Origin: Desulfobacterales bacterium
GTDB taxonomy: Bacteria; Desulfobacterota; Desulfobacteria; Desulfobacterales; SpSt-501
Assembly: GCA_025454255.1 (NCBI GenBank)
Contig: JALOOU010000017.1
Location: 1 to 58,256, forward strand
Direction of reading: 5' to 3'
DNA: 58,256 nt
Below, piece after piece: positions 23,665 through 32,991 of this stretch (position 1 is its first letter; each line of letters starts with the position of its first letter). The notes beneath the pieces were generated by a model. That model saw nothing but the letters and a program-made list of their open reading frames with translations. It made no database searches and had not been told where the DNA came from. Made by a program: the position numbers and the translations under genes.

Positions 23665-24450
23665 TCACCATTCGCTCGTGAGCTTCCGGGCCACCCGGCT
23701 CCAGTTGCTGTTCAGCTTGGCCACGGCATCGATCCCGGCCTCGATGTGGGTGTCCATGTATTTGGCGAAGATCTCCTCGGATACCCTCTTGTCCTTGATC
23801 CCCCTGCGCTGCAGCGGCATATCGGAGACGAGCATGATCGAGCCGATGGGCACCTCGTAGCGATAGGCGACCGTAAAGAGGGTGGCCAGCTCCATCTCGA
23901 TCGCCAGAATCCTCCGGTGGCGCAGGTAGTCGACGAACTCCTCATCGAACTCCCACAGCCGGCGGTCGGTCGTGTAGACGATGCCGCAGTGCGGGGCGGT
24001 CCCCAGTTTGCGCACGGCGCCGATGCAGTAGAGATTGACCGAGGAGGCCGGGATCGCCGGAAACTCCGGCGGCATGTAGTGGCGGCTGGTGCCCTCGCCG
24101 CGGATGGCGGCCGAGGGCACCAAAAAATCCCCGCGCTTCAGGATGTCGTCGATGCCGCCGCACATGCCCAGCATCACAACCGACTTCAGGTTGTCGAGGT
24201 AGGCCAGGCAGTTGATCACCAGTGCGGCCTGCGGCGAACCGATGCCGAAATCGATCATGGAGCAGTTCAAGTCTTTGGCGTTGGCGATGCGGAAGTTGCC
24301 CTCGGCGAACTGGGCCTGGGTCTTCTCCTGGAAGCGCAGGATGTAGCGCTTGAAGTTGGTGATCAGGATGTGGTCGCAAAAATCCTCAAGCTTGCAGTTG
24401 GTGTAGCGTTCGAGGGTCTGACGCACGTATTCATGCTCTTTGATGGGCAT
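23665..24450 (-). CDS. amn: AMP nucleosidase
   Basis: 261-aa purine/uridine phosphorylase-fold enzyme that would split AMP into adenine and ribose 5-phosphate. Motifs: ILITNFKRYILRF near 30, MIDFGIGSPQAALVINCLAYL, VVMLGMCGGIDDILKRGDFLVPSAAIRGEGTS, AIEMELATLFTVAYRYEVPIGSIMLVSD. The length matches the short AMP nucleosidases seen outside enterobacteria, which lack the extra N-terminal domain. It lies 42 bp after an unknown membrane-anchored protein gene. Confidence 0.85.
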   Translation of the reverse strand: MPIKEHEYVRQTLERYTNCKLEDFCDHILITNFKRYILRFQEKTQAQFAEGNFRIANAKDLNCSMIDFGIGSPQAALVINCLAYLDNLKSVVMLGMCGGIDDILKRGDFLVPSAAIRGEGTSRHYMPPEFPAIPASSVNLYCIGAVRKLGTAPHCGIVYTTDRRLWEFDEEFVDYLRHRRILAIEMELATLFTVAYRYEVPIGSIMLVSDMPLQRRGIKDKRVSEEIFAKYMDTHIEAGIDAVAKLNSNWSRVARKLTSEW

Positions 24451-24492
24451 GGGGCGCTCCCGTCCGAGGGGGTGCGATCGATCGCATCTTTG

Positions 24493-25386
24493 TCAGGGGT
24501 ATTTGGCGGCCAGCCGCGCCAGCTCAGCCGAATACTGTTTCCGGTACACCAGTCCGGAGAAGCTGCGAATCTCCTTGGCGGCGAGGGCGATGGAGGGCCG
24601 GATGTCGATGCCGTTGGGGTTCATCTTCCGGTCGTTGGCCCGATCCAGGATCAGGATACTGTAATAGGTCGCAAGCAGCCGGACCTTGGGGTCGCGGCGC
24701 ATCAGGTAGCTGCGGCCGCCCAGGGTGTTCAGAAAATAGCAGGCATATTCATACATGACCGGCAGCTCGGGCCGGCCTTTCAACTTGCCGGCCGGGCCGG
24801 TCGTCCACACGTAGAACAGGCGCATCACCGATTCGAGGATGTCGGCCTCGTTGCGCAGGACCTCCACTGCCAGCTGGGTCCGGTGCTTGCCGAGCACCCG
24901 GAAGAAATGGGAGACGTTTTTGAGGGTGGTGTAGAGCGACTCGGTTTCGCCCGATACCCGCGGCAGCCCTGCGGAGAGATCCCCGACCGCCGCCGTATAC
25001 TGGGCATAGGCCCCCCCATCGAGCTGCAGCGCTTTTACGTAGTCCCGGCTGTCGAGGTAGGCGAAAAAGGCCGTTATCTGCCGCTCGATCTCCTCGACGC
25101 GCGGCGGCTGCTTTTCGGGCGTGTCCACCGGGATGGGCCCGAGGATGTCAACCGCCTTGCCCTCCTCGGCCGGCGTGTCGAGCTGCGCCGCGCGCAGCTC
25201 GGTCTCCAGGTCCGCGATCTTTTTTGAGAGCTCCTCCGAGCGTTTTTGCCACTCCTGGGTCTCCTGCTGCCGCGCGCTCTCCATCCGTTTGGCTTGCCAG
25301 TCCTGGAGGATGATCCAGAGGAAGACCCCGATGACGATCAAGACCAGGATGACCAAAAGCGGCTGGTAATTTCGCTCTTTTTTCAT
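24493..25386 (-). CDS. Membrane-anchored coiled-coil protein of unknown function
   Basis: 297 aa. A single N-terminal membrane segment (LLVILVLIVIGVFLWIIL, about residues 9-26) is followed by a coiled coil (about 28-68; WQAKRMESARQQETQEWQKRSEELSKKIADLE, shown here only by its pattern of heptads) and a helical C-terminal domain. No family recognised. The ATG at 25386 has AAGGAGG upstream. Being followed by the AMP nucleosidase gene suggests an operon, though no shared function is evident. Confidence 0.65.
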   Translation of the reverse strand: MKKERNYQPLLVILVLIVIGVFLWIILQDWQAKRMESARQQETQEWQKRSEELSKKIADLETELRAAQLDTPAEEGKAVDILGPIPVDTPEKQPPRVEEIERQITAFFAYLDSRDYVKALQLDGGAYAQYTAAVGDLSAGLPRVSGETESLYTTLKNVSHFFRVLGKHRTQLAVEVLRNEADILESVMRLFYVWTTGPAGKLKGRPELPVMYEYACYFLNTLGGRSYLMRRDPKVRLLATYYSILILDRANDRKMNPNGIDIRPSIALAAKEIRSFSGLVYRKQYSAELARLAAKYP

Positions 25387-25520
25387 GACGCCACCTCCTT
25401 CAGCCGACTGAGGCGCTGCCGTTGGCAATCCCCACCACCCGCTCGCGCGGTCTCGCCCGAGGTTCGGTGTCCCGCGGGTGAAGCGAAGGCACCCGCTGTG
25501 CGCGCAGACAGGCCAAGTGG

Positions 25521-25548
25521 AGTATAGCAGGAATTGCTTCGGCTTCAA
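25521..25548 (-). promoter_or_regulatory. Promoter of the 25386 gene
   Basis: On the - strand TTGAAG, a 16-bp spacer, TATACT. It is divergent from the folA promoter 20 bp away. Confidence 0.5.
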
Positions 25549-25568
25549 ACCTTTTCCACGGGAGAGTG

Positions 25569-25597
25569 TTGACACGCTGGGTGCGCTTTCCTATTCT
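25569..25597 (+). promoter_or_regulatory. Promoter of folA
   Basis: TTGACA, a 17-bp spacer, TATTCT: a near-consensus sigma-70 promoter. Predicted transcription start near 25604, which supports ATG 25638 as the gene start. Confidence 0.7.
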
Positions 25598-25637
25598 GTC
25601 GGCAATTACCGTCCACCGCCCCACAGCCGATGACGCC

Positions 25638-26165
25638 ATGACCGATTGTGCCCCAACGCGCGCCGCTTCGCCGCGAATCTCGCTGATCGCCGCCATGGCG
25701 CAAAATCGCGTGATCGGGCGCGCCGGCGTCATCCCCTGGAAAGTGCCCGGGGAGCAGCTGTTTTTCAAGCGGATCACCCTCGGGCACACGGTGATCATGG
25801 GGCGCAAGACCTTCGATAGCATCGGCCGGCCGCTGCCCGGCCGGACCAACGTCGTGATCAGCCGCCGAACCGACATGCGGCCGGAGGGCTGCCTGACGGC
25901 CCGCAGCCTGCAGTCGGCCCTGGACATGTGCCCGGCGGGGGAGGAGGAAGCCTTCATCATCGGCGGCGGCCAGCTCTACCAGGTGGCGCTGCCCGTCGCC
26001 GACCGCATCTATCTCACCGTGATACCGGTTTCCGTTGACGGCGATGCCTTCTTTCCGGAGATTCCCGCGGCGGAGTTTGAGCTCAGCGCCTCGGAGCATG
26101 TGCCCGGCTCCCAGCCTTACGATATCTTCATTTACGATCGGGTTCACGGGCACCCCCGCCCCTGA
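25638..26165 (+). CDS. folA: Dihydrofolate reductase
   Basis: 175-aa enzyme reducing dihydrofolate to tetrahydrofolate with NADPH. Motifs: ISLIAAMAQNRVIGRAGVIPWKVPGE, HTVIMGRKTFDSIGRPLPGRTNVVISR, FIIGGGQLYQVALPVADRIYLTVI, DAFFPEI. The substrate-binding acidic residue after IPWKVPGE appears as E rather than the usual D position, a common bacterial variation. The ribosome binding site is weak. The first 10-15 residues precede the fold and may be shorter in reality. Confidence 0.93.
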   Translation: MTDCAPTRAASPRISLIAAMAQNRVIGRAGVIPWKVPGEQLFFKRITLGHTVIMGRKTFDSIGRPLPGRTNVVISRRTDMRPEGCLTARSLQSALDMCPAGEEEAFIIGGGQLYQVALPVADRIYLTVIPVSVDGDAFFPEIPAAEFELSASEHVPGSQPYDIFIYDRVHGHPRP

Positions 26166-26305
26166 GCGGGACGGCTCCGATGCGTGAGTGCGCCGAGGAG
26201 GTTGCAGCCGCTGTCCGCCAAAACGATGATCCTGCAACTGGTTGATGAAACATCCCGGTCCGGGAGCCTGCCGCGGGCCGCAGGCCAAGAGGAGAGGGGA
26301 AACAC

Positions 26306-26797
26306 ATGAGCGCACCGGCGACTTCCCATGGATGGAACCCGGATATGCCGCTGAGCCTTCAGGCAAAACTGAAGGAAGACCTGAAGGCGGCGATGCGGGA
26401 CAAGAACGAGACCCTGCGCAACACCATCCGCCAGGTCATGGCGGAGTTTTTCCGACTCACCGTGCCGGTGACGCTCGAGGGCGGCAAACCGTCGACCCGG
26501 CCCAAAAAGCCCGAGGAGATCACCAACGACGACATCATCGGCATCATCCAGAGCCTTGTGAAATCCGAGCACATCGTGCTCGCAGCCCGCCAGGAGGCCT
26601 CTTCCGACTACCTGCGGATGTTGGAGGCCTACCTCCCGCGGCAGGCCACTCGGGATGAGGTCGTCGCCTGGGTTCGGGACAACGTCGATTTTTCGAAGTT
26701 CAAGAACCGGATGCAGGCCATGGGGGTCGTCATGAAACATTTCGGCAGGAGTGCCGACGGCAAGATGGTCAACCACATCCTGCAGGACTGGCAGTAG
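26306..26797 (+). CDS. GatB/YqeY domain protein
   Basis: 163-aa soluble helical protein of the YqeY family, related to the tRNA-binding tail domain of the amidotransferase GatB. The pattern LQAKLKEDLKAAMRDKNETLRNTIRQVMAEF, then LEAYLPRQATRDEVVAWV and MGVVMKHF.G.ADGKMVNHIL is typical. AGGAGAGGGG lies before the ATG. An internal insert (LTVPVTLEGGKPSTRPKKPE, about 49-68) is longer than in many members. Function in the cell is not established. Confidence 0.85.
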   Translation: MSAPATSHGWNPDMPLSLQAKLKEDLKAAMRDKNETLRNTIRQVMAEFFRLTVPVTLEGGKPSTRPKKPEEITNDDIIGIIQSLVKSEHIVLAARQEASSDYLRMLEAYLPRQATRDEVVAWVRDNVDFSKFKNRMQAMGVVMKHFGRSADGKMVNHILQDWQ

Positions 26798-26879
26798 GTT
26801 CGTCGCGGCTGGACAAACAGCGCGCTTCCCGCTAAAGTGACCTCCATCCACCATCACTATCCGGATCGGAAGGTTAACC

Positions 26880-27278
26880 ATGATCTACATCGGCAAGTTT
26901 CTCCACACCACCAACCAGCAGGAAAAAAGCGAGTCCGATCGCCGCCACGGCGAGTTCAACCTGATCGTGTCCGCAGCGGACAAGCTGGCTGCGATCGAAA
27001 CATTCAAGCAGCGCATCACCGAGGCCCGCAGGACCACCAGCTTGCTGGAGGGGGATGCGACCGTCTACCTGCTTCACATTCTGGAGATGGAGGATGTTCC
27101 CGCGAACCGTCCCCGGATGTTCGACTACCAGTCCGTCGCCGGGGATCCCACCATGCCGGTGATCAGCTGCCAGGCGCCGGCCGGGGAAAACGACGGCTGC
27201 CGCATTTTGGACTGGCAGAACAACCGGCCCGGCGTGGACGGCCAAACCGCCCAACCTTTCATGAAGTTCAGCCGCTGA
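26880..27278 (+). CDS. Unknown 132-aa protein
   Basis: Not recognised. A soluble protein starting MIYIGKFLHTTNQQEKSESDRRHGEFNLIV; GKFLHTTNQQ and DKLAAIETFKQRITEAR suggest an alpha/beta fold. Two cysteines are present (ISCQAP and GCRIL). A GGAAGG motif precedes the ATG by eight bases, supporting real translation. It follows YqeY by 82 bp on the same strand. Confidence 0.55.
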   Translation: MIYIGKFLHTTNQQEKSESDRRHGEFNLIVSAADKLAAIETFKQRITEARRTTSLLEGDATVYLLHILEMEDVPANRPRMFDYQSVAGDPTMPVISCQAPAGENDGCRILDWQNNRPGVDGQTAQPFMKFSR

Positions 27279-27881
27279 TGCCGGCCCGTCGGGCGCCCGT
27301 CATCGGCCGGCGATTGCCGCTTCAGACCTGAGCACCTGCATGCCGGGCAACCCGCCGCCGCCAAACCGACATCAGCTGCAACGCCCGGGATTTCACCGAG
27401 GAAGGGACGCCAAGCGTTGTCTCCCTGAACGCCCTCGTGCATTGCAGCGGCTCGAACGCGGCCCTATTCTCCGAAACCACAAGCCATCGTGTGCTGAAAC
27501 TCGGGGGCGGGCGGCTGACAATTCGGTCTGTCTGCCGCTTTAAACCTCGCTCCCGATAGCGCCAGCGTGGGGCCCGTCCGGAAACCCCTTCACCGTGACC
27601 GTTTTACCCCAAGGCATCGGACGGATCCTATCTCCCGCCCCCGTCGCAGGGGTAAAGATCCCAACCCAGGGCACCCCGCATGGTTCGCCGCTGCAACCCG
27701 GCGCGCCAACTCCACCCTTGACGAGGGGTGCCCGATCGGCTTTAGTGTGGGGCGGTTCACGTGCATGCGGCTGCGGCTCGATGGTTTCACCGAAAAGGGA
27801 AACCGCTGCCGGTCAGGGCTGTGAGCCCTGCCCCCTGCGGCCGAGCCGATCGCTGTCGCCTTTTTCCAGAATAGGAACATC
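27279..27881. other. Gene-free region upstream of the MFS gene
   Basis: 603 bp. No convincing gene on either strand. It holds a possible promoter (TTGACG-17-TTTAGT, near 27718-27746) and a hairpin CAGGGCT-gtg-AGCCCTG at 27814-27830 in the likely leader of the MFS gene. I looked for riboswitch motifs and could not support one. Confidence 0.4.
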
Positions 27882-29108
27882 ATGCCGATGTGGCCCCCGC
27901 CGCCGTCCGCCTATCCCTATCTCATCACGGCCATCTGTTTCAGTATCCAAGCCCTCGGGGTGGGGACCTATATCGCCTTCGGCGTTTTCTTCAACCCGCT
28001 GATGGAGGAGTTCGGCTGGTCCAGGGCCGCCATCGCCGGGGCTTCATCGACGGCCTTTTTCAGCATGGGAATTTTCGGCGTGGCCATCGGCCGGTTGAAC
28101 GACAGCTTCGGGCCGCGCCGGCTCATGTCGGCCGCGGCGCTGCTCTTGGGCGTGGGCTGCATTTTGACGGGCCGTCTCACCAGCCTCTGGGAGCTCTACC
28201 TCTATTACGGCATCATTTTCGGCATGGGGCTCAGCGCCATCGATGTCATCGCCTTGACCACCATCGCCCGCTGGTTCTCCCACCGCCGGGGCTTCATGAC
28301 CGGCATCGTCAAGGTGGGAACCGGCGCCGGCCAGTTCGCCATCCCGCTGGCCGCCAGCGCGCTCATCCTGCTCTACGGGTGGCGTTGGACGATAGCGATC
28401 ATCGGTGCGGTCGTTGCCCTCGTTCTGGTGCTCATGGCCCAATTGCTGCGGCGGGACCCGGATGCATTGGTCTTAAAAAACAAACCACCGGCAAACACCC
28501 GCGGCCTCGCCGCCCTGGCAGCAGGCTCCAGCCTGCCCTTGGCCCGGGTCTTCAGGACGCTTCAATTCTGGACCATCTGCCTGCTGAACTTTTTCCTCGT
28601 ATCGTGTCTGATGGTCGTCCTGCTCCATATCGTCCCCCACGTGCGCGACTCCGGCATCCCCCCCGTTCTGGCCGCCGGCGTCCTCTCGACCATCGGCGGG
28701 GTGAGCATGCTGGGCCGCTTCGCCAGCGGGCTGGTCATCGATCGCCGAGGCAGCAAAACGGTGATGGGCATCTGTTTTCTTTTGCTGCTGGGCGATCTCG
28801 TGTGGTTGCAGTTCGCCGACCGGCTGTGGATGTTCTATCTCTTCGGCATCATTTACGGCCTGGCCCACGGCGGTTTTTTCACCGCCATCTCCCCCCTCGT
28901 GGCCGAGTGGTTCGGGATCCATTCCCACGGCACCCTCTTTGGGATCGTGGTTTGCTTCGGGACCCTCGGCGGCGCCCTCGGCCCTCTGCTCGCCGGCCGG
29001 CTGTTCGATCTGAGCGGCAGCTACCAATCCACTTTTTGGATATTGATCGGCCTGGCGCTCGTCGCCGGGGGGCTGCTGCTTTCGCTGCGGCCGGTGAAAG
29101 CGCGCTAG
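27882..29108 (+). CDS. MFS transporter, monocarboxylate/oxalate-formate (MCT/OFA) type
   Basis: 408-aa inner-membrane carrier with about 12 hydrophobic segments. It has the MFS loop motif GRLNDSFGPRRLM after helix 2, its counterpart GLVIDRRGSKTVMG after helix 8, and FFNPLMEEFGWSRAAIAGASS, typical of MCT-like symporters. It would move an organic anion such as a short-chain carboxylate. It precedes the nar operon by 185 bp on the same strand but is separated from it by a regulatory dyad, so it is probably a separate unit. Confidence 0.85.
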   Translation: MPMWPPPPSAYPYLITAICFSIQALGVGTYIAFGVFFNPLMEEFGWSRAAIAGASSTAFFSMGIFGVAIGRLNDSFGPRRLMSAAALLLGVGCILTGRLTSLWELYLYYGIIFGMGLSAIDVIALTTIARWFSHRRGFMTGIVKVGTGAGQFAIPLAASALILLYGWRWTIAIIGAVVALVLVLMAQLLRRDPDALVLKNKPPANTRGLAALAAGSSLPLARVFRTLQFWTICLLNFFLVSCLMVVLLHIVPHVRDSGIPPVLAAGVLSTIGGVSMLGRFASGLVIDRRGSKTVMGICFLLLLGDLVWLQFADRLWMFYLFGIIYGLAHGGFFTAISPLVAEWFGIHSHGTLFGIVVCFGTLGGALGPLLAGRLFDLSGSYQSTFWILIGLALVAGGLLLSLRPVKAR

Positions 29109-29145
29109 GCCGGTTCAGGCCGGCCGGTCATATGCTCCGCAGGTT

Positions 29146-29159
29146 TTGACCTAAGTCAA
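29146..29159. promoter_or_regulatory. CRP/FNR-family operator (HcpR-like) of the nar operon
   Basis: TTGACCTAAGTCAA is a perfect dyad TTGAC-N4-GTCAA. A possible -10 (CTAAAC, 29181-29186) would place its centre near -41.5, the class II activator position. HcpR of sulfate reducers recognises sites of this type; FNR prefers TTGAT-N4-ATCAA. Confidence 0.65.
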
Positions 29160-29292
29160 TTAAGTGAAATTGAACTTCGGCTAAACCCAAGACGAATGCT
29201 CATCCTGCCGGGTCAATTTTCAGGATCAGATTCACTCCTCGCCTCGCACAGGCGCAAGCGATACGGATCAACCTCACTCCGGGGAGGTGTCC

Positions 29293-32200
29293 ATGCCCGC
29301 CAAAGGCCTGCTCTCCAAATTGCGATTCCTGCGCCCCCGTGGCGACGCCTGCCGCGAAGAAACCGTATCCGACGGCTGGGCTGAAATGCGCTGCGGCCAG
29401 CGCGAGTGGGAGGAGTTCTACCGCCGCCGCTGGCAGTACGACAAGAAAGTCCGCTCCACCCACGGCGTCAACTGCACCGGCTCCTGCTCTTGGGACGTTT
29501 ACGTCAAAAACGGGATCATCGTCTGGGAGACCCAGCGCACGGACTACCCGGCCTGCGGCCGTGGCTTTCCCAACCACGAACCGCGGGGCTGCCCCCGCGG
29601 GGCGACCTACTCCTGGTACACCTACAGCCCCGTGCGTCTCAAGCACCCTCTGATCCGATCCTGCCTGCTGGCGCTCTGGCACAGTGCACTCAAGGCCGAG
29701 GGCGATCCAGTGGCCGCCTGGAAGAGCATCGTCGCCGACGACGCCAAGCGCAGATCCTACCAGACCGAACGCGGCAAGGGCGGCTTCGTGCGGGTCTCCT
29801 GGGACGAGGCCGCCACCCTGGTGGCCGCCTCCCTCGTCCACACCATTCAGACCTATGGGGCCGACCGCATCTTCGGCTTCACACCGATTCCGGCCATGTC
29901 CATGGTCTGCTACGCCTCGGGGGCGCGCTTCCTCTCGCTGATCGGCGGGGTGTTGGCGAGCTTCTACGACTGGTATTGCGACCTGCCGCCGGCATCGCCC
30001 CAGGTGTGGGGCGAACAGACCGACGTTCCGGAGAGCGCGGACTGGTACGAATCCTCCTATATGATCGTCTGGGGCACCAACCTGCCCATGACGCGCACTC
30101 CGGATGCCCACTTCTTCACCGAGGCCCGCTACCGCGGCGCCAAGGTGGCGGCCGTGGCGCCGGACTATGCCGAATACGTCAAGTTCGCAGACACCTGGCT
30201 GCCCGCCCGGGCCGGCACCGATGCGGCGCTCGCCATGGCTATGAGCCATGTGATCCTGAAGGAGTTCTACATCGACCGGCAGAGCGCCTATTTCAACGCC
30301 TACGCCAAGACGTACACCGACCTGCCCTTTGCGGTGGTGCTGGAACAAAACGGGGCGGAATGGGTCTCGGGTCGATTTTTGAGAGCAGCTGACGTTAGCC
30401 GGGACATTCCCAACGCACAATGGAAGACGGTGGTTTTCGATTCCCTCTCTGGCGGTTTTGTCGTCCCCAACGGGAGCATCGGTTTCCGCTGGAGCGAGGA
30501 AGGGCGCTGGAACCTGAATCTGGCGGATGCGGCCACCGACGCCCCCATCGATCCGCTGCTGACCTTTGCCGGCGCACCCGAAGAGTGGGTCAGCGCCCGC
30601 TTCCCCGTCTTCGGTGCCGGCGAGCCCGCCACCCGCAGCGGGCAGGTACCGGTCAAGAGGATCGAGACGCCCTCCGGGTCCTTGACGGTCGCCACCGTGT
30701 TCGACCTGTTGGCGGCGCAGCTGGGAGTGCGGCGCAGTGAGTCCGGCCTGACGGCAGGCGACTATCCCGCAGGCTACGAAGACCCGCAGCCATACACCCC
30801 GGCCTGGCAGGAGGCCGTCACCGGAGTGCCGGCCGCCGATGCCATCCGTGTGGCGCGCGAATTCGCCGAAAATGCCGAAAAGACCCGCGGCAAGTCCATG
30901 ATCTTTCTCGGGGCCGGGACCAACCACTGGTTCCACAGCGACATGATCTACCGCGCCGTTCTCAACCTCACCACCTTGTGCGGCTGCCAGGGAGTCAACG
31001 GCGGCGGCTGGGCCCACTACGTCGGCCAGGAAAAGGTCCGGCCCCAGGCGGCCTGGTCGCAGGTGGCCTTCGGCTTAGACTGGCGGCGGCCGGCACGCCA
31101 GCAAAATGGGACCTCGCTCTGGTACTTCGCCACCGACCAGTACCGCTACGACACCCTGGATGTAGCCAGCCTGCTCTCTCCGCTGGCCCGTGAGGCGATG
31201 CCGCGCCACCCGGCCGACTACAATGTCATCGCCGCGCGCCTCGGCTGGCTGCCTTCCTTCCCCCAGTTCAACCGCAACCCGGTCGAACTGGTGGCGGAGG
31301 CGGCCGCGGCCGGTGCGAAAACGGATGCGGAGATTATCGCCCACGTGGTCGAGCGCCTCCAGAAGGGCGATGTCCGCTTTGCGGTCGAGGACCCGGACGA
31401 TCCGGCCAACTTCCCGCGGGTGCTTTTCCTGTGGCGGGCCAATTTGCTGGGAGCCAGCTCCAAAGGCCACGAGTATTTCCTCAAGCATCTGCTGGGCGTC
31501 GAGAGCGCGGTCATGAACACAGAGAGCGCCCGGCGCCCCTCCGAGGTCACTTGGCGCGAGAAGGCTCCGGAGGGCAAGCTCGATCTGCTGGTGACCCTCG
31601 AAATCCGGATGTCTACCAGCGCCATGTATGCCGACATCGCCCTGCCGGCTGCCGGATGGTACGAGATGCACGACATCAACACCACCGACATGCATCCCTT
31701 CATCCACCCCTTCAACCCCGCCATCGACCCGCCCTGGGAGGCCCGAACCAATTGGGACCAATTTAAGACCATCGCGGAGAAGTTCTCCGAACTGGCCGCT
31801 GTCCATCTCAAGGGAGAGCGGGACCTGGTAGCCTCCCCGCTGCTGCACGACAGCCCCGGGGAGATCGCTCAGGCCGACGTACGGGACTGGCGCAAGGGGG
31901 CGTGCGAGCCGGTGCCCGGCAAGACCATGCCCAATTTTTCACTGGTGCACCGCGACTATGCCAACGTCTTCCGCATGATGACGGCCCTCGGCCCGCTCGC
32001 GGCTGATCCGGGCATCGGTTCGAAGGGGATCATGTGGCCGGCCGCGGAGGAGGTCGCCGAACTCAAAGAACGCAACGGTAGCGTCGCCGCGCCTGGCGTG
32101 AGCCACGGGATGCCGTCGCTTGAGACCGGCAAGCAGGTGGCCGAGGCGATCCTGATGCTCGCACCGGAGACGAACGGGGCGGTCGCCATGAAGTCATGGG

Positions 32201-32991
32201 CCCCGCTGGAAAAGCGCACGGGACTCTCGCTGTCGCATCTGAGCGCCGCCCGCCGGGGTGAGCGCTACAGCTTCGAAGACCTCAGCGCCCAGCCCCGCAA
32301 GATCATCACCAGCCCGGTCTGGAGCGGAATCGAATCCGAGGAGCGCCGCTATTCGCCCTTCGTGATCAACATCGAGCAAAAGGTGCCGTTCCGGACCCTG
32401 ACCGGCCGCGCCCACTTCTATATCGACCATCCCTGGATGCTCGCCTTCGGCGAGGGGCTGCCGCTCTTTCGCCCACCGGTGGAGATGGCCTCTTTGGGGG
32501 TGATCGGCGTCAAGCGCGACCCTCGCCGGGAGCTGGTCCTGAATTATCTCACGCCCCACTCCAAGTGGTCGATACACAGCACCTACTCGGACACCCTGGC
32601 CATGCTGACGCTCTTTCGCGGCGGAGAGGCGATTTGGATCAACAACGAGGATGCCGCTCTGCTGGAGGTGAAGGATTCGGAGTGGCTGGAGTGCTTCAAC
32701 GTCAACGGGGTGGTGATGGCCAAGGCCGTGGTCAGCCACCGCATCCCGCGCGGCAAAGCCTTCATGTACCACGCGCAGGAGCGGCTCATCAACACGCCGG
32801 GCTCGCCCCTCTCCGGCAAGCGCGGCGGCACGCACAACAGCGTCACGCGCATCATGGTCAAGCCCACCCACATGATCGGCGGCTACGCGCAGCTGAGCTA
32901 CGGGTTCAACTACTACGGACCGGTCGGCTCCCAGCGCGACGAGCTGATCGTGGTGCGCAAGGCGGGGGAGGTGCAGTGGCATGAAGATTAA
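29293..32991 (+). CDS. narG: Respiratory nitrate reductase alpha subunit NarG
   Basis: About 1,232-aa molybdopterin subunit that reduces nitrate to nitrite on the cytoplasmic side. The FS0 cluster ligands are visible as H-x3-C-x3-C in HGVNCTGSCSWD with the fourth Cys in RGCPRGATYSW. LIGGVLASFYDWYCDLPPASP holds the Asp that ligands molybdenum, and EQTDVPESADWYESSYMIVWG, TRTPDAHFFTEARYRGAK and VYVKNGIIVWETQRTDYP are near-identical to known NarG. ATG 29293 follows GGGGAGG; a GTG two codons upstream is less likely. No twin-arginine leader is evident. It is the first gene of narGHJI-narK. Confidence 0.96.
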   Translation: MPAKGLLSKLRFLRPRGDACREETVSDGWAEMRCGQREWEEFYRRRWQYDKKVRSTHGVNCTGSCSWDVYVKNGIIVWETQRTDYPACGRGFPNHEPRGCPRGATYSWYTYSPVRLKHPLIRSCLLALWHSALKAEGDPVAAWKSIVADDAKRRSYQTERGKGGFVRVSWDEAATLVAASLVHTIQTYGADRIFGFTPIPAMSMVCYASGARFLSLIGGVLASFYDWYCDLPPASPQVWGEQTDVPESADWYESSYMIVWGTNLPMTRTPDAHFFTEARYRGAKVAAVAPDYAEYVKFADTWLPARAGTDAALAMAMSHVILKEFYIDRQSAYFNAYAKTYTDLPFAVVLEQNGAEWVSGRFLRAADVSRDIPNAQWKTVVFDSLSGGFVVPNGSIGFRWSEEGRWNLNLADAATDAPIDPLLTFAGAPEEWVSARFPVFGAGEPATRSGQVPVKRIETPSGSLTVATVFDLLAAQLGVRRSESGLTAGDYPAGYEDPQPYTPAWQEAVTGVPAADAIRVAREFAENAEKTRGKSMIFLGAGTNHWFHSDMIYRAVLNLTTLCGCQGVNGGGWAHYVGQEKVRPQAAWSQVAFGLDWRRPARQQNGTSLWYFATDQYRYDTLDVASLLSPLAREAMPRHPADYNVIAARLGWLPSFPQFNRNPVELVAEAAAAGAKTDAEIIAHVVERLQKGDVRFAVEDPDDPANFPRVLFLWRANLLGASSKGHEYFLKHLLGVESAVMNTESARRPSEVTWREKAPEGKLDLLVTLEIRMSTSAMYADIALPAAGWYEMHDINTTDMHPFIHPFNPAIDPPWEARTNWDQFKTIAEKFSELAAVHLKGERDLVASPLLHDSPGEIAQADVRDWRKGACEPVPGKTMPNFSLVHRDYANVFRMMTALGPLAADPGIGSKGIMWPAAEEVAELKERNGSVAAPGVSHGMPSLETGKQVAEAILMLAPETNGAVAMKSWAPLEKRTGLSLSHLSAARRGERYSFEDLSAQPRKIITSPVWSGIESEERRYSPFVINIEQKVPFRTLTGRAHFYIDHPWMLAFGEGLPLFRPPVEMASLGVIGVKRDPRRELVLNYLTPHSKWSIHSTYSDTLAMLTLFRGGEAIWINNEDAALLEVKDSEWLECFNVNGVVMAKAVVSHRIPRGKAFMYHAQERLINTPGSPLSGKRGGTHNSVTRIMVKPTHMIGGYAQLSYGFNYYGPVGSQRDELIVVRKAGEVQWHED

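Noticed and set aside
27700..27881. Riboswitch before the MFS gene
   Set aside because: A short hairpin is present, but no known aptamer core (cobalamin, Moco, fluoride, SAM) could be matched.
29293..29350. Twin-arginine leader on NarG for an outward-facing enzyme
   Set aside because: Only scattered basic residues (KLRFLRPRGD); no S-R-R-x-F-L-K motif and no hydrophobic core follows.
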